The position numbers and the translations under genes are program-made. The notes beneath the pieces are model-generated. The model did not search any database. It saw only the letters and a list, made by a program, of their open reading frames with translations, and was not told where the DNA came from. From Bathymodiolus brooksi (Eukaryota; Mollusca; Bivalvia; Mytilida; Modiolidae), in assembly GCA_963680875.1 (NCBI GenBank), contig OY804589.1:18992413-19056412 (forward strand): a stretch of DNA of 64,000 bases. Reading direction: 5' to 3'. Shown piece by piece: positions 32,322 to 43,009 of this stretch (its first letter is position 1; each line of letters begins with the position of its first letter).

Positions 32322-32666
32322 ATGTATAAAATGACACACGACTCGAGTACAACAAGGATCATAATTACACTAAAAAAGAATAATGAAGCCACTTTTGAAG
32401 TCAACGGCAAAACACGATATCATTTCTTAAGACAAGTCGTGTACATTAGGTAGAGCGCATACGACCACACACAAACACGTCCCATGCCAAAGAAAATCAT
32501 CTTCAGATTCCTAAATGACGTCAATGTCTCACAAAAACACTCGCAGAACGATGTCAATACATGCATCACTAACGTGTACGCCAGCAATAGTCTTCATCGT
32601 ACATATAATTGTTACTTTCAGTTTAGCCCCTTCAATTCAGTACTAGTCCGGTGCGGTAAATACTAG
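32322..32666 (+). pseudogene. Unrecognised open frame with one internal stop
   Basis: From the ATG at 32322 a frame reads MYKMTHDSSTTRIIITLKK and stops at TAG (32451-32453). The same frame continues to 32666, including MPKKIIFRFLNDVNV. I recognise no domain, signal peptide or membrane segment. Its only support is the TATA-like segment just upstream and the single stop over ~115 codons. It could be a broken small gene of a repeated element or chance. The first copy of the module has no equivalent. Confidence 0.25.
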
Positions 32667-32945
32667 TGTGTTCGATTCCCACTCAGGGAACACCAAAGAG
32701 TCTAAAATCGGTATTTGTTGTTTCTCCGCTAAGCACACAGGAGTACAAGTAATGACTGGTTGGTTCTGAATCGGGATAATGTGTCCAAGTGGAGCGACAT
32801 GTCTACCCGCGGACTGTTGTTTCAGTGTGCTAGCACCTTAAGGATACAATTAAGCATGTTGGTATAGTACAAAGAGGACATCATCATTCTTTCATTGAAA
32901 TATAACTTATTCTTGCCATGATATAACTAAATAATTGCTCTTTTG
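32640..32945 (+). repeat. SINE-C copy 1
   Basis: Begins with a tRNA-like box B (TTCGATTCCCACT), then GGTATTTGTTGTTTCTCCGC, GACTGGTTGGTTCTGAATCG, GGATAATGTGTCCAAGTGG, GGACTGTTGTTTCAGTGTGC and a tail GCCATGATATAACTAAATAA. The body matches 46420-46650 (inverted) and 56990-57175. An R2 fragment follows to about 33020. Confidence 0.8.
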
Positions 32946-33070
32946 GTGCCAAGCAACCATCATGCTTCGATTTACGGATTCTGATTGCCCCTTTCGTATC
33001 TTCAAGCTCTTCGCTTTCACTCGCACCATTCATTTACCGTTGGTTCAGTTTTGTATCTCCAATATCATGG

Positions 33071-33349
33071 AGGGCCCGGGTGGCTCAATGAGTAAGATAG
33101 TTGGATTACCTAACAACTCATACAAGCCTATCAGCAATACGGCGTGGGTTCGCGCTCGGCTTTGTAAATTACCAAAAAGGGTGGAATCGACTCGCAGCCG
33201 CAAGTGATAAAGTTTACCAGTTGCTTGCCCATGGTCGGTGGTTCTCTTCGGGTACTCCGGCTTCTTCCACCACTAAAACTGGTCGCCATGATATAGCTGA
33301 AATATTGTTGAAAATGGCGTTAAACACCAAAAATCAAATCAAATCAAAT
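33071..33349 (+). repeat. SINE-B copy 2, intact with 12-bp target duplication
   Basis: CCAATATCATGG at 33059-33070 is repeated at 33350-33361. Head GGGCCCGGGTGGCTCAATGA, box B GTGGGTTCGCGCTC, MetaSINE-like body, tail of AAATC units. Confidence 0.93.
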
Positions 33350-33572
33350 CCAATATCATGGTTTTTACCCCAGGTCTAGTTATTGTATATTGCTTCAGAC
33401 ACTAGTTTGTTCTGAGCACTATTTATTCAAGAAAGACATATTGTTTTATTCGGAAACAAGTATGCACGCTTATGTAAATCTTTCTCCGTGAAGGTCAATA
33501 CACTTACATCGTTGTTAACTTAATGCAGGCAATAGGCCCTGGTATTTATGTTTTTCTATCTAATTACATTAG

Positions 33573-33831
33573 AGGGGCCCGGGTGGCTCAATGAGCTAGT
33601 TCGTTGGATCCAACAACTCATACAAGCCTATCACCAATACGGCGCCTGGCTTTGTAAATTACAAAAAGGGTGCACTCGACCCGCAGCCGCAAGTGATAAA
33701 GTTTACCAGTTCCTTTCCCATGGTCGGTGGTTCTCTCCGGGTACTCCGGCTTCCTCCACCACTAAAACTGGTCGCCATGATATAGCTGAAATATTGTTGA
33801 AAGTGGCGTTAAAACACCAAAAATCAATCAA
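33573..33831 (+). repeat. SINE-B copy 3, intact with 15-bp target duplication
   Basis: ATCTAATTACATTAG at 33558-33572 recurs at 33832-33846. The head and body match copy 2; the box B region carries a short deletion (CGGCGCCTGGC). It sits 220 bp from copy 2 in the same orientation. Confidence 0.93.
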
Positions 33832-33846
33832 ATCTAATTACATTAG

Positions 33847-34469
33847 AATATACGTTTATTCAGACTTTGTCTTTATTCGCTCAAAGAGATTCAAGTCTTG
33901 TCCATATACTCAAAATATAACGCTTTAATTTCATATCTTTCAACGTTTCACTAGTTTAACCACGCCACTTTTATAGAAGTACAAATCATGAAGTTAGCGG
34001 TTAGGTATATATGTGTAGCGGTTTGGTATATGTGTGTATCGGTTAGGTATATGTGTATATCGGGTATCAAATCTAATGGATTTTGCAACTGTTTCGGCTG
34101 CGGTATTTTTGCATTTCAATTTATAACTTATTTAAGTGGGTTCATATTGGAAATATTTGCCGAAATAAAAATGACCTGAATACACATTACAAATGACATT
34201 ATATCAATACAAATACAATATAATATAAATTAATTTTAGAGTCACATGTCAATTTATACGTGTTTTGATTGGCTTAAGAAGTTGAGGTTATTTGTCAGTG
34301 AACGGAATCTAGAAATAGACGTCGTTCTCAAGGCGTCGCGTGCCGTTGTCATCAGGTGATTTTCTTTAAATGAGGCACCTTTGGGGTTATTTAATTTAAT
34401 TTCCGATTATTTGCCTTATTTTGAAAAAAATATTATATTTTTCAATATCATAGCAAACAAAGTTTGAAT
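33847..34469. other. Non-coding, with a small GGTTAGGTATAT minisatellite
   Basis: Three ~24-bp copies around GCGGTTAGGTATATATGTGT lie at 34000-34065. Nothing else recognised. Confidence 0.6.
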
Positions 34470-34640
34470 TAATCTATAAGGATTGATCGAAGTTATTTGT
34501 TCGGTTCATTCGAAATAATCTCAATCAGGTTTTACACACCCTTGCGTAGCGCGCTACGCGGATTACACGGTGTTTACAACCTGATTGAGGTTATTTCTTC
34601 ATGAACTGAACAAAACTTGCGATCAATCCTTAAATAACTA
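34470..34640. repeat. Imperfect hairpin element
   Basis: AGGATTGATCGAAGTT, TTGTTCGGTTCAT and AATCTCAATCAGGTT are mirrored by AACCTGATTGAGGTT, ATGAACTGAACAA and TTGCGATCAATCCT. The centre is GCGTAGCGCGCTACGC. Confidence 0.85.
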
Positions 34641-34699
34641 ATTATAAAACTTTCAACAAATTATACAGGATAATAACATTAATGGACTAATTACATATT

Positions 34700-35690
34700 T
34701 ATATAGCATTCTTGACATAAATAAACATATAATAATAATATACTAATAATGTCTTTTATTTCAACAGGATGAATAGCACATTTATAATACAAACTAGTTT
34801 ACAATGTGGTCCTGCATTATATACAGTATTTACACAATAAATTATAAAACTATAAAATCAATATACAAAGAGTGTTATACAATAGATAATGAGTATATTT
34901 CAATTGAAATATTCATTTAAATATTTGGTCATAAAAATGTCTAAAGATGTTCTTTCTCTCAATTCATTTGACATATTATTCTAAAGATTGCATGACGATA
35001 TAACAAAAGAACGTCTATAATATTCTGTTTTAGCTTTTGGTACAAAAAGTAAATTGTTAACACTTTGTCTAGTTATTCTTGAACTTACTTGACTAACATA
35101 CTGAAAAACATTCAAATACTCTGGTGTTAAGTTGTTCAACACTTTATAAGTTAAAATACATTTTCTATCAACAAAATAGTAGTTTATAGGCATCCATTTC
35201 AAATTTTGAAAAAGAATAGACGACGGTGTCGTAATTTCACTAACATTTAAAATTATACGAGCTGCTCTTTTTGAAGCTTTAACAGTTTATCAATATTTGA
35301 GCTATTTTTTTGAAACAGTATTTTCACATATACTAAAAGATTTCAATTTATGGATTAAAACATTGTGATTGACAGTATCGAACGCCTTACTCAGGTCGAT
35401 AAATAGTACACCAGTTAACTTTCCTTGATCACTGTTTTTGAGCCATCTACCAATTAAACAATTAAGAGCCGTTTCGCAAGAATGTTTTGGTCTAAATCCC
35501 GATTGGCTACTTGTAATGAGATGATTTTCAGATAAATACTCATAAAATGAATTAAAAACATGTTTTTCGATTATTTTGCTTATAATTGGTAAAACTAAAA
35601 CTGGTCTATAATAGTTTACCATATGTTCGTCCCCAGTCTTAAAGATAGGTGACACTTCAGCCCTTTTCCAGTCATTTTGTCATTCCATCA
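34700..35690 (-). pseudogene. Relic of a non-LTR retrotransposon (LINE), RT deleted
   Basis: Minus strand. At 35302-35655 the RT fingers/palm start is open: YYRPVLVLPIISKIIEKHVF, SQSGFRPKHSCETALNCLI and FIDLSKAFDTVNHNVL with the first catalytic Asp. The middle of the RT, including the YADD motif, is missing between about 35290 and 35310. Sequence then resumes with LLKLQKRAARIILNV and LKWMPINYYFVDRKCILTYK, the usual tail of Jockey/CR1-type LINE proteins, interrupted by a stop near 34981 and ending near 34920. It is an internally deleted, inactive relic. The clade is not certain. Confidence 0.88.
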
Positions 35691-35927
35691 ATATCTGTTG
35701 AGATAGAGAGTAAATGTCGAAATGTTCAGACATGTTGTGTTTTGAATTATTTGACTGGTGAATGTTATTCCAGAAACGAGTTGTGGCCATCAAATTAGAT
35801 ATCTACGTTTTTATTAACAGTCTCTATTCTACATAAATACATTGTTAAAGTACAATAAGCATTATAATCTGTATCCTCCGATTTTTTTTTAAAATATGTA
35901 AGTACAGAAGCTTGGGGCGTCATTTTC
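35691..35927 (+). repeat. R4 end (35750-35810) and spacer
   Basis: GGTGAATGTTATTCCAGAAA then CGAGTTGTGGCC and AATTAGATATCTACG match the R4 terminus. Confidence 0.65.
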
Positions 35928-36086
35928 ATTTGATTTTGATTTGATTTTTGGTGCTTAACGTCACTTTCAGCAATATTTCAGCTAAATTATGGCGACCAGT
36001 GTTTATGGTGGAAGAAACCGGAGTACCCGGAGAGAACCACCGACCATGGGCAAGCAACTGATAATCTTTATCACTTCCGGCTGTTA
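35928..36086 (-). repeat. SINE-B copy 4, truncated
   Basis: The tail and body are present (GGTGCTTAACGTCACTTTCA, CGGAGTACCCGGAGAGAACC). It breaks off at TTTATCACTTCCGGCTG, exactly where the 54-bp array module begins. Confidence 0.88.
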
Positions 36087-36087
36087 T

Positions 36088-36770
36088 TGGTGTCTTGAGT
36101 GACAACCCCAACAATTCTCCCTGTACTGGTATACAACCGTATTGTCTTCACCCGACACACCTTATATATTCTCTCTGTACTGGTATACAACCGTATTGTC
36201 TTCACCCGACACACCTTATATATTCTCTCTGTACTGGTATACAACCGTATTGTCTTCACCCGACACACCTTATATATTCTCTCTGTACTGGTATACAACC
36301 GTATTGTCTTCACCCGACACACCTTATATATTCTCTCTGTACTGGTATACAACCGTATTGTCTTCACCCGACACACCTTATATATTCTCTCTGTACTGGT
36401 ATACAACCGTATTGTCTTCACCCGACACACCTTATATATTCTCTCTGTACTGGTATACAACCGTATTGTCTTCACCCGACACACCTTATATATTCTCTCT
36501 GTACTGGTATACAACCGTATTGTCTTCACCCGACACACCTTATATATTCTCTCTGTACTGGTATACAACCGTATTGTCTTCACCCGACACAGCTTATGTA
36601 TTCTCTCTGTACTGGTATACAACCGTATTGTCTTCACCCGGCACCCCTTATGTATTCTCTCTGTACTGGTAAGCAACCGTATTGTCTTCACCCGGCACCC
36701 CTTATTTATTCTCCCTGTACTGGTAAACAACCGCATTTTCTTCACCCGACACAGCTTATTTATTCTTAGA
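36088..36770. repeat. 54-bp tandem array A, about 12 copies
   Basis: Unit: TTCTCTCTGTACTGGTATAC, AACCGTATTGTCTTCACCCG, ACACACCTTATATA. Eight or nine left copies are identical; the last three drift (CAGCTTATGT, GGCACCCC, GTAAGCAACC). Left flank: GGTGTCTTGAGTGACAACCC; right end: CTTATTTATTC. The period is a multiple of 3, so open frames on both strands are artefacts. Confidence 0.96.
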
Positions 36771-37711
36771 GAAACCTCGACGTGCAGTGTTCATCATGCA
36801 AACACTACCTGCATATCAACACTGCATTCTTCATTAACGGACCTTAAAGGTGTCTTTGTTGTGGTCTTGAACATAGCTGAAATACTACCACGTAACATTT
36901 CAGCGAGAAGAAGAGCATAGATTATGCCCATAGGAATGCCGACTATCCACCAAGTATAACACATATGTTGTCAATCAAATACTCGTGTACAGTGTCAATG
37001 ATATCAGTGTCAGATAAGCTTTTGTTAGAATCACAGTGTTTTTGTTTTTACAAGATCAAAGTTGTGTCTCCTAATCATGTTAAATATATTTATAAAGCAT
37101 ATGTGGTCATCTTTTCTTTTTCTTTTGTCCATTGCGTTGTCTGTTCTTCTTCGATATACGAATCTGATTACCTCCCTTTGGTGTCTTCCAACTCTTCTTA
37201 TATTCTTAATGTTGATTGTCTTGCTATTAAAATAACTTATTTATTGGGTTGGTGCGAGTTTCAGTTAAGAGCCTACAAAATAATTGTTTTGATTCGCCAT
37301 GTAATTTTCTATAACAAAACAAAATGGACGTTCACAAGCATGCAAAGGGCTGTTTTTTTTCTCTTCAAACAACAAATCGTTAACGAACGAGGAAATGGAT
37401 TTTAACAGAGTTCTCCCGATTGGGTTGATATCTGGCGATTAAGAATTTTGTTCTTTGTTAATTTGTTTATGGTACGAATGCACTTGTTGTGAACAAAGTA
37501 ATCACATTGATATAATTATTGTTACTCAGATGTTTCAGAGATTTTCAAATAACACAAAATTGGAAAGAAACTTGTTAATGAGATAAATATATCCCTTGTT
37601 AATTCTAAAATTGATCAAAAATATTATTTAATATTTATGCTTTAACAAACTCAATTATTATTGCTAAGTAATGTCAGCTTACCGAATTTATAACGTTTCT
37701 TCAGATCTGGG
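36771..37711. other. Non-coding, with an R2 fragment (37085-37210, plus)
   Basis: R2 words: TTCTTTTGTCCATTGCGTTG, TCTTCGATATACGAATCTGA, CCTTTGGTGTCTTCCAACTC. The remainder is AT-rich. Confidence 0.55.
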
Positions 37712-37978
37712 TTAGGTTTAGGGTTATGGTGTCTAACGCCGATTTAAACAATATTTCAGTTATATCATGGCGATCAGTTTTATTGGTGGAGAAAATCGGA
37801 GTACCCTGAGAAAACCACCGACCTGTCATAAGTCACTGACAAAGTTTATTACATAATGTTGTATCGCTTACACCTCGCCTCAGCGGGGTTCGAGCTTTCA
37901 GCGTTAGTGGTGATAGGCACTGATTGCATAGGTAGTTGTAAATCTAATTATCATGCGATCACGACCACGACGGCCCCT
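37712..37978 (-). repeat. SINE-A copy 3, nearly complete
   Basis: From tail (GGTGTCTAACGCCGA) to head (GATCACGACCACGACGGCCC), minus strand, with box B near GGGGTTCGAGCTTTC. Diverged, no obvious target duplication. Confidence 0.85.
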
Positions 37979-38225
37979 CTTCAGTTCAGAAAACTGTTAC
38001 ATCATTATGAAAGGAAAAACAGAAAATTCTGTACTGTCAAAAAATCGTGAGAACAGAGGCAAACATCAATACCCCTTGCATACATATCCATGACACCTCA
38101 TATTCCATCTCGGTACAGGAACTTGTTGGGTCCGAAATTAGCGTTTTTGCAAAGGACGCAGAGTCCTATGCTTTTTATTTTTTATTTTTTAATTTATCGC
38201 TCAATTACATGACAGTAGACAATTA

Positions 38226-38530
38226 TTGGCGTCTTGAGTGACAACCCCAACAATTCTCCCTGTACTGGTAAACAACCGTATTGTCTTCACCCGACACACC
38301 TTATATATTCTCTCTGTACTGGTAAGCAACCGTATTGTCTTCACCCGACACACCTTATATATTCTCCCTGTACTGGTAAGCAACCGTATTGTCTTCACCC
38401 GACACACCTTATACATTCTCCCTGTACTGGTAAACAACCGTATTATCTTCACCCGACACACCTTATTTATTCTCCCTGTACTGGTAAACAACCGTATTGT
38501 CTTCACCCGACACACCTTATTTATTGACAC
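38226..38530. repeat. 54-bp tandem array B, about 5 copies
   Basis: Same unit as array A, with the same left flank (TTGGCGTCTTGAGTGACAAC) and same right end (CCTTATTTATT). It lies 2.1 kb away in unrelated surroundings, so the module as a whole has been copied. Confidence 0.95.
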
Positions 38531-38570
38531 AAACAGCAAATTCTACATTCAAAGAAAGTTAACCTTTATG

Positions 38571-38846
38571 CAGTGCCGGATTTAGGACAAATGAGGCCCC
38601 GTGCTAGTTAAGTTATGAGGCCCCTTACTTTGATCCTGAAGGAGGTAGATCCGGTAGGCCTACACATGTAGTCAGCTCTATCATTATGTCTGGAATCGAT
38701 CCGAAACGGAACGTTTTCAAATTTAAAATTGCACCACATAAGCAAAAATCCATCATTAAAAATGTTTTTTGGCAGAAAGATGGAACCCCTGGCCAACGGG
38801 GCCCTGTGCTTAAGCACACCTTAACACAATGGTAAATCCGGCACTG
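38571..38846. mobile_element. hAT-like non-autonomous element 2 (276 bp)
   Basis: CAGTGCCGGATTTA and TAAATCCGGCACTG are perfect 14-bp inverted ends. The flanks CCTTTATG and CCTACATG (8 bp, two mismatches) fit an aged hAT target duplication. No transposase. Confidence 0.87.
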
Positions 38847-39045
38847 CCTACATGCACTGTATATTAATCAGAAAATATTATGTTCTGAGCCACTGATATT
38901 ATTGAAAAGTTTATTTAATCGATTTCTTCGTTTGTAATTAGATTTGTGAAGAATATAATTTGTTCGTAATTGTTAAATTTCACATTTGTTTAGTATCTAA
39001 TTAAAATGGAGATATCTAATTTAGTGGGTATGACGGGATAACATT

Positions 39046-39326
39046 CATTTGATTTTGATTTTTGATTTTTGCTGTTTTAACGCCACTTTCAGCAATATTT
39101 CAGCTATATCATGGCGACCAGCTTTGTGGTGGACGAAGCCGGAGTACCCGGAGAGAACCACTGACCATGGACAAGCAACTGGTAAACTTTATCACTTGCG
39201 GCTGCGAGTCGAGTGCATCCTTTTTTGTAATTTACAAAGCCGGGCGCGAACCCACGCCGTATTGGTGACAAGCTTATGAGTTATTAGGTAATCCAACTAC
39301 GTAACTCATTGAGCCACCCCGGCCCT
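39046..39326 (-). repeat. SINE-B copy 5
   Basis: ATTTGATTTTGATTTTTGAT tail, body, box B GTGGGTTCGCGCCCGGC and head GGGGTGGCTCAATGAG on the minus strand. No duplication found. Confidence 0.88.
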
Positions 39327-39642
39327 GTTCGGAATACACATGTGTTCCCATTATACAGGTAATAATAACAAAGATTTCCTACATTGAAACTTTATTTAAA
39401 CTTCGGTTTATACAGGATTTCGTTTTATGCAGGGTTCAGCTTAAACAGGTTTATTTGTACTGATATCTGAATTAGTGCGTATGAAAGTAATGCTTTATCG
39501 AATAACATTCATCAGATACACTTATACTCAGAAGAGTGGAAATCCAAAAATAAATATTTTTTCATCACCTTGAAACGAGAATATATAACAAAGTGACATT
39601 TTCTGCTGATGAACTGTCATTTAATTTTCCACATATAATAAT
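39327..39642. other. Non-coding; sequence shared with 25400-25530 and an R4 fragment
   Basis: GATTTCCTACATTGAAACTT, TTCGGTTTATACAGGATTTC and GCAGGGTTCAGCTTAAACAG resemble the stretch 25440-25520. About 39495-39560 is an R4 piece (ATAACATTCATCAGATACAC). Confidence 0.6.
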
Positions 39643-40232
39643 CTGGGGTCCGTTGTTAAGCTTATGATTAAGCTAATCATGTGATTAGCCCTAATTACAT
39701 TTTTAATTCCTAATCACATAATTAGCTAATGCAAGGAATACATATGATTAGTTAATACATTGATTAAAAATAGTTCAGCAACAGAATTTAATCATTGCAT
39801 TAGCTAAGTATGTGATTAGGAAATAATTACATTACTTCCGTTTTTCATTGAAATGTTACAATATGATTGGTTATGAAGTGGTTACATGATTATAAAAGAG
39901 ATGTTTTACATCCCAATAAAACTCAAAGCCGAACTTGCACGTGCCTCCATGATGACGTCAGATGTAAACAATCAATGGCGTAGTAATTTCCAACAGCAAA
40001 TAATCTAACAAAAATAAAATACACAACGAAAAATTCAACTATATTAAATTTTGGTGTGATTTAAATGTAATTATAAGAATTGAATGTATTTTTTGTAGTT
40101 TTATTGGCGTGTAAAAGCGCGGATTGAGGCACATTTGTTGTATGAAGCGCGCTGCATTCAATTCTTAATTAAAAACGTAATTAGGGCTAATCATATGATT
40201 AGTTTAATCACAAGTTCAAAAACGGACCCCAG
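39643..40232. mobile_element. Non-autonomous DNA element with CTGGGGTCCGTT ends (590 bp)
   Basis: CTGGGGTCCGTT at the left and AACGGACCCCAG at the right start imperfect inverted ends of about 55 bp (GTGATTAGCCCTAATTAC faces GTAATTAGGGCTAATCAT). Inside are more TGATTAG/CTAATCA words at 39655-39840. No transposase and no clear target duplication, so the superfamily is open. Confidence 0.8.
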
Positions 40233-41309
40233 TTTCCCACCTAACCAAATAGAACAATTTGCTTTGTCCCGCTACCAAGTGCCGTTAATGTAAAAGTTAA
40301 TGTAAAAATATAAAGTCTGTTAAAAATCACTGTTTAATAGGTACCGAAAAAGAAAAATATTGTCAATGCATTAAACTTTGTCAGTCTATGAGTAAGGCAC
40401 ACATATCTCAGTTTAACACCGCCATATTTTTGTACCTGTTCTAAGCTATGCTCTTGATCACGATCGACATGCATCGCGATCTTTTTAAATTCTTTGAATT
40501 GTAGATGAAATTTTTTATTATTACTGTTTAAACTTTCTTTTCATAGCAATTGCGCTGGATGGTTCCTATTTGAAAATTCTGACAATACCAAAGGGTTCAT
40601 CAAAAGACGTAAATCAAAATAGGACAGACAATAAATTGACCAAATGAAAATGACACACAATGATCGACAAAGCACTACACAGACAATTAAAGTTTGAGTA
40701 ACACGAACCCCACTAAAAACCGGGGATAATCTCAGGTGCTCTGGAAGGGTAAGCAGTTCCATTGATAGTAATTATTGTGCTTCCATATCTGTTTTAGATA
40801 TTTTAGTATATTTCTCGTTGGAATGGAAAACTTGGTTGTCATATCGAGTTTTCCTGTTGGCGCATTTTCGCCTTTAAATATTTACAAATTTGGATGGCGA
40901 AAACGCGAAATGGTATTTTCTTCGGCCTCGCGTTTTCGCTTTATAAAAAATAAAAGGCGGAAAGACTCAAATGCGAAATCGCGAAATATCCGCTCTCGGC
41001 TTGCATACGTTGGTGAAATAGCATACAAAACATTACCAGAAAAGAAGTCGATGGCAATTAGCATGTGATATATCAATTTTGTTTATTTTTGGGTAACAAT
41101 AATGTACTTTAATGGCTGTTTTTTTCAATTCATGGTTGATTGCTTACTTTTGCTTGTAAATGAGTGTGTAGACGAAACTTAATTATATGTGCCCACTATT
41201 TTGTGTTCCAGGTCAATGCCCTCAGATCAAAATACGCACTTAATTTAGACTTATAGTCAGAAAAGACTCAGTACAAAAATAAAAGATGATATGTTTAGAT
41301 AAATATATA
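40233..41309. other. Non-coding, with an R2 copy (40575-40765, minus)
   Basis: R2 words: CGTAAATCAAAATAGGACAG, AACCCCACTAAAAACCGGGG. About 40855-40990 is rich in GCGAAA/TTTCGC words on both strands. The ~97-codon open frame over it has no domain. Confidence 0.5.
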
Positions 41310-41510
41310 TATTGGCTGATTTTATGGCGTTTAACACCACTTTCTACAATACCTCAGTTATATCGTGGCGGTCAGTTTTATTGATGGAGGAAACTGGAAT
41401 ACCCGAAGAAAACTATCGACCTGTCGCAAGCTAAGTCACTTACAAACTTTATCACATAATATTATAATAATTGGATTTGAATTGCAATTCATCACCAGTA
41501 TGCACTGGAA
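41310..41510 (-). repeat. SINE-A copy 4, partial
   Basis: TATGGCGTTTAACACCACTT, CCTCAGTTATATCGTGGCGG, AGTTTTATTGATGGAGG on the minus-strand order of SINE-A; the head is diverged. Confidence 0.75.
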
Positions 41511-42008
41511 AGGTGTTAAAGTAAAACTACTTAAATTTTATGTCTTATAGAGATAAAAGAAAGGTTATAAAAATGTTTGATCTTGCTCATTCAAAGGACA
41601 GTCATTGACGAGTTTTAAATTAAAAGAAGGAACAGGAGAAATGGTCATCAACTATTTAAAATTTTGAATTATTTCGTTTTTATTCCGTGTTTTCTTTTAA
41701 AATGTACTAATATTTTCGAGATTATTAAAATAGTATATAATGGTATATATAATAGTTAAAATACCATCTACATTTGTTCACGGATATTGCTTACGTATGA
41801 GGAAAAAGGATCCTTTAATTGTTTGTTGTTGATATATAATTTACATATTTAACAGGATTATTCGCATTATTCAGTAATGATACGTTAAAGGAGGAAAATG
41901 CTACTTTTTATTTCTGTTTTTCAAATAATAGTAGATTTCATTTTAATCATTTTATGAATATATGATAATAATTTAGTATATATGTTAAGATGGCGTCATA
42001 GTATTATA
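41511..42008. other. Non-coding AT-rich spacer
   Basis: Nothing recognised. Confidence 0.5.
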
Positions 42009-42147
42009 TGTTATTCAGCTATCAGACAGGGTATATAATGTGACATTCCCGGCTTAGGATCTATATTCCCTGAGGCGCAGCCGAAGGGAATATATATCAG
42101 AAGCCGGGAATGTCACATTATATACCCTGTCTGATAGCTGAATAACA
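42009..42147. repeat. Hairpin element, ~47-bp near-perfect arms
   Basis: GTTATTCAGCTATCAGACAG, GGTATATAATGTGACATTCC then CGGCTT are mirrored by AAGCCG, GGAATGTCACATTATATACC and CTGTCTGATAGCTGAATAAC. The centre GGCGCAGCCG is also self-complementary in part. Confidence 0.93.
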
Positions 42148-43009
42148 GATATATTACGGATTTAACCATTGTTTTTGCTAAATACAACATCCAACTGTAT
42201 TAAATAAATTTGCCTCTTTTATTTTAATTTTTCGTATCTCTAGATGTCCGTTTCGTACCTTTGACGTCATTCTTCAATGACGTCAAAATATGTGTCACGT
42301 CATATTTCATGTATAGGGTGTCTCATGAAGGAAAATACTGTACTAAATTTCTAAATCAATACAGTTTCATATGTAATAAATTTTATAAACTTTATAAATA
42401 TAACATTAATATATCACATAACAAAACAACAGGTTTGCGAAACAGCTTCAATAATTTAAATGTTAACAATATGTAAATAAAACCTTGGTGTGGCCTCATG
42501 ACGTCGAAAGTTTTCAAGGCTCAACGTTTTGTTTATTTGTTATGGTACAGCCGTGGAACATAGGAGTTTGCTGAATCGATCAGGTATTTGTGACGGAATT
42601 AACTGTTGTAATATTATTTTGTTCATGCAGCCGTTTTGAGTATAAAAACAGCATTTAATTTGGTAAAACTACATTTATTATTCAGTATTATACCATTGAT
42701 TCAGTGAAGCGTAATGTTTTGTCGTCCATGTTTTAATCGTGTTTGGGGACTGAAATATATACGCCGTCTGTTTTCCGAATATATGCTGACATTTAGGGTT
42801 GAAGAACCAATGAAAATATGTGTAACAAACTAAATTCGTAATATAATGTGTTATCTACGTGAAATGATACACGTAACAAACATATTGGAATTTCACGACA
42901 GTGAGACTACTTTTCTGAAGTTTAAATAATTTGCAAATGTTTTACCTAAATATTTATATGATCATATAACGATATAACTAAAATATTGTTGAAAGTAATA
43001 AAAATGTAG
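42148..43009. other. Non-coding spacer
   Basis: Nothing recognised. Confidence 0.5.

Noticed and set aside
36095..36920. Frames of 176-273 codons over the 54-bp array A (and 38201-38585 over array B)
   Set aside because: Three plus-strand frames and one minus-strand frame are open together, a sign of repeat structure rather than coding.
40775..41068. 97-codon plus-strand frame with a basic C-terminus
   Set aside because: It overlaps a stretch with GCGAAA/TTTCGC words on both strands, lacks any known domain and has no convincing splice or promoter context.
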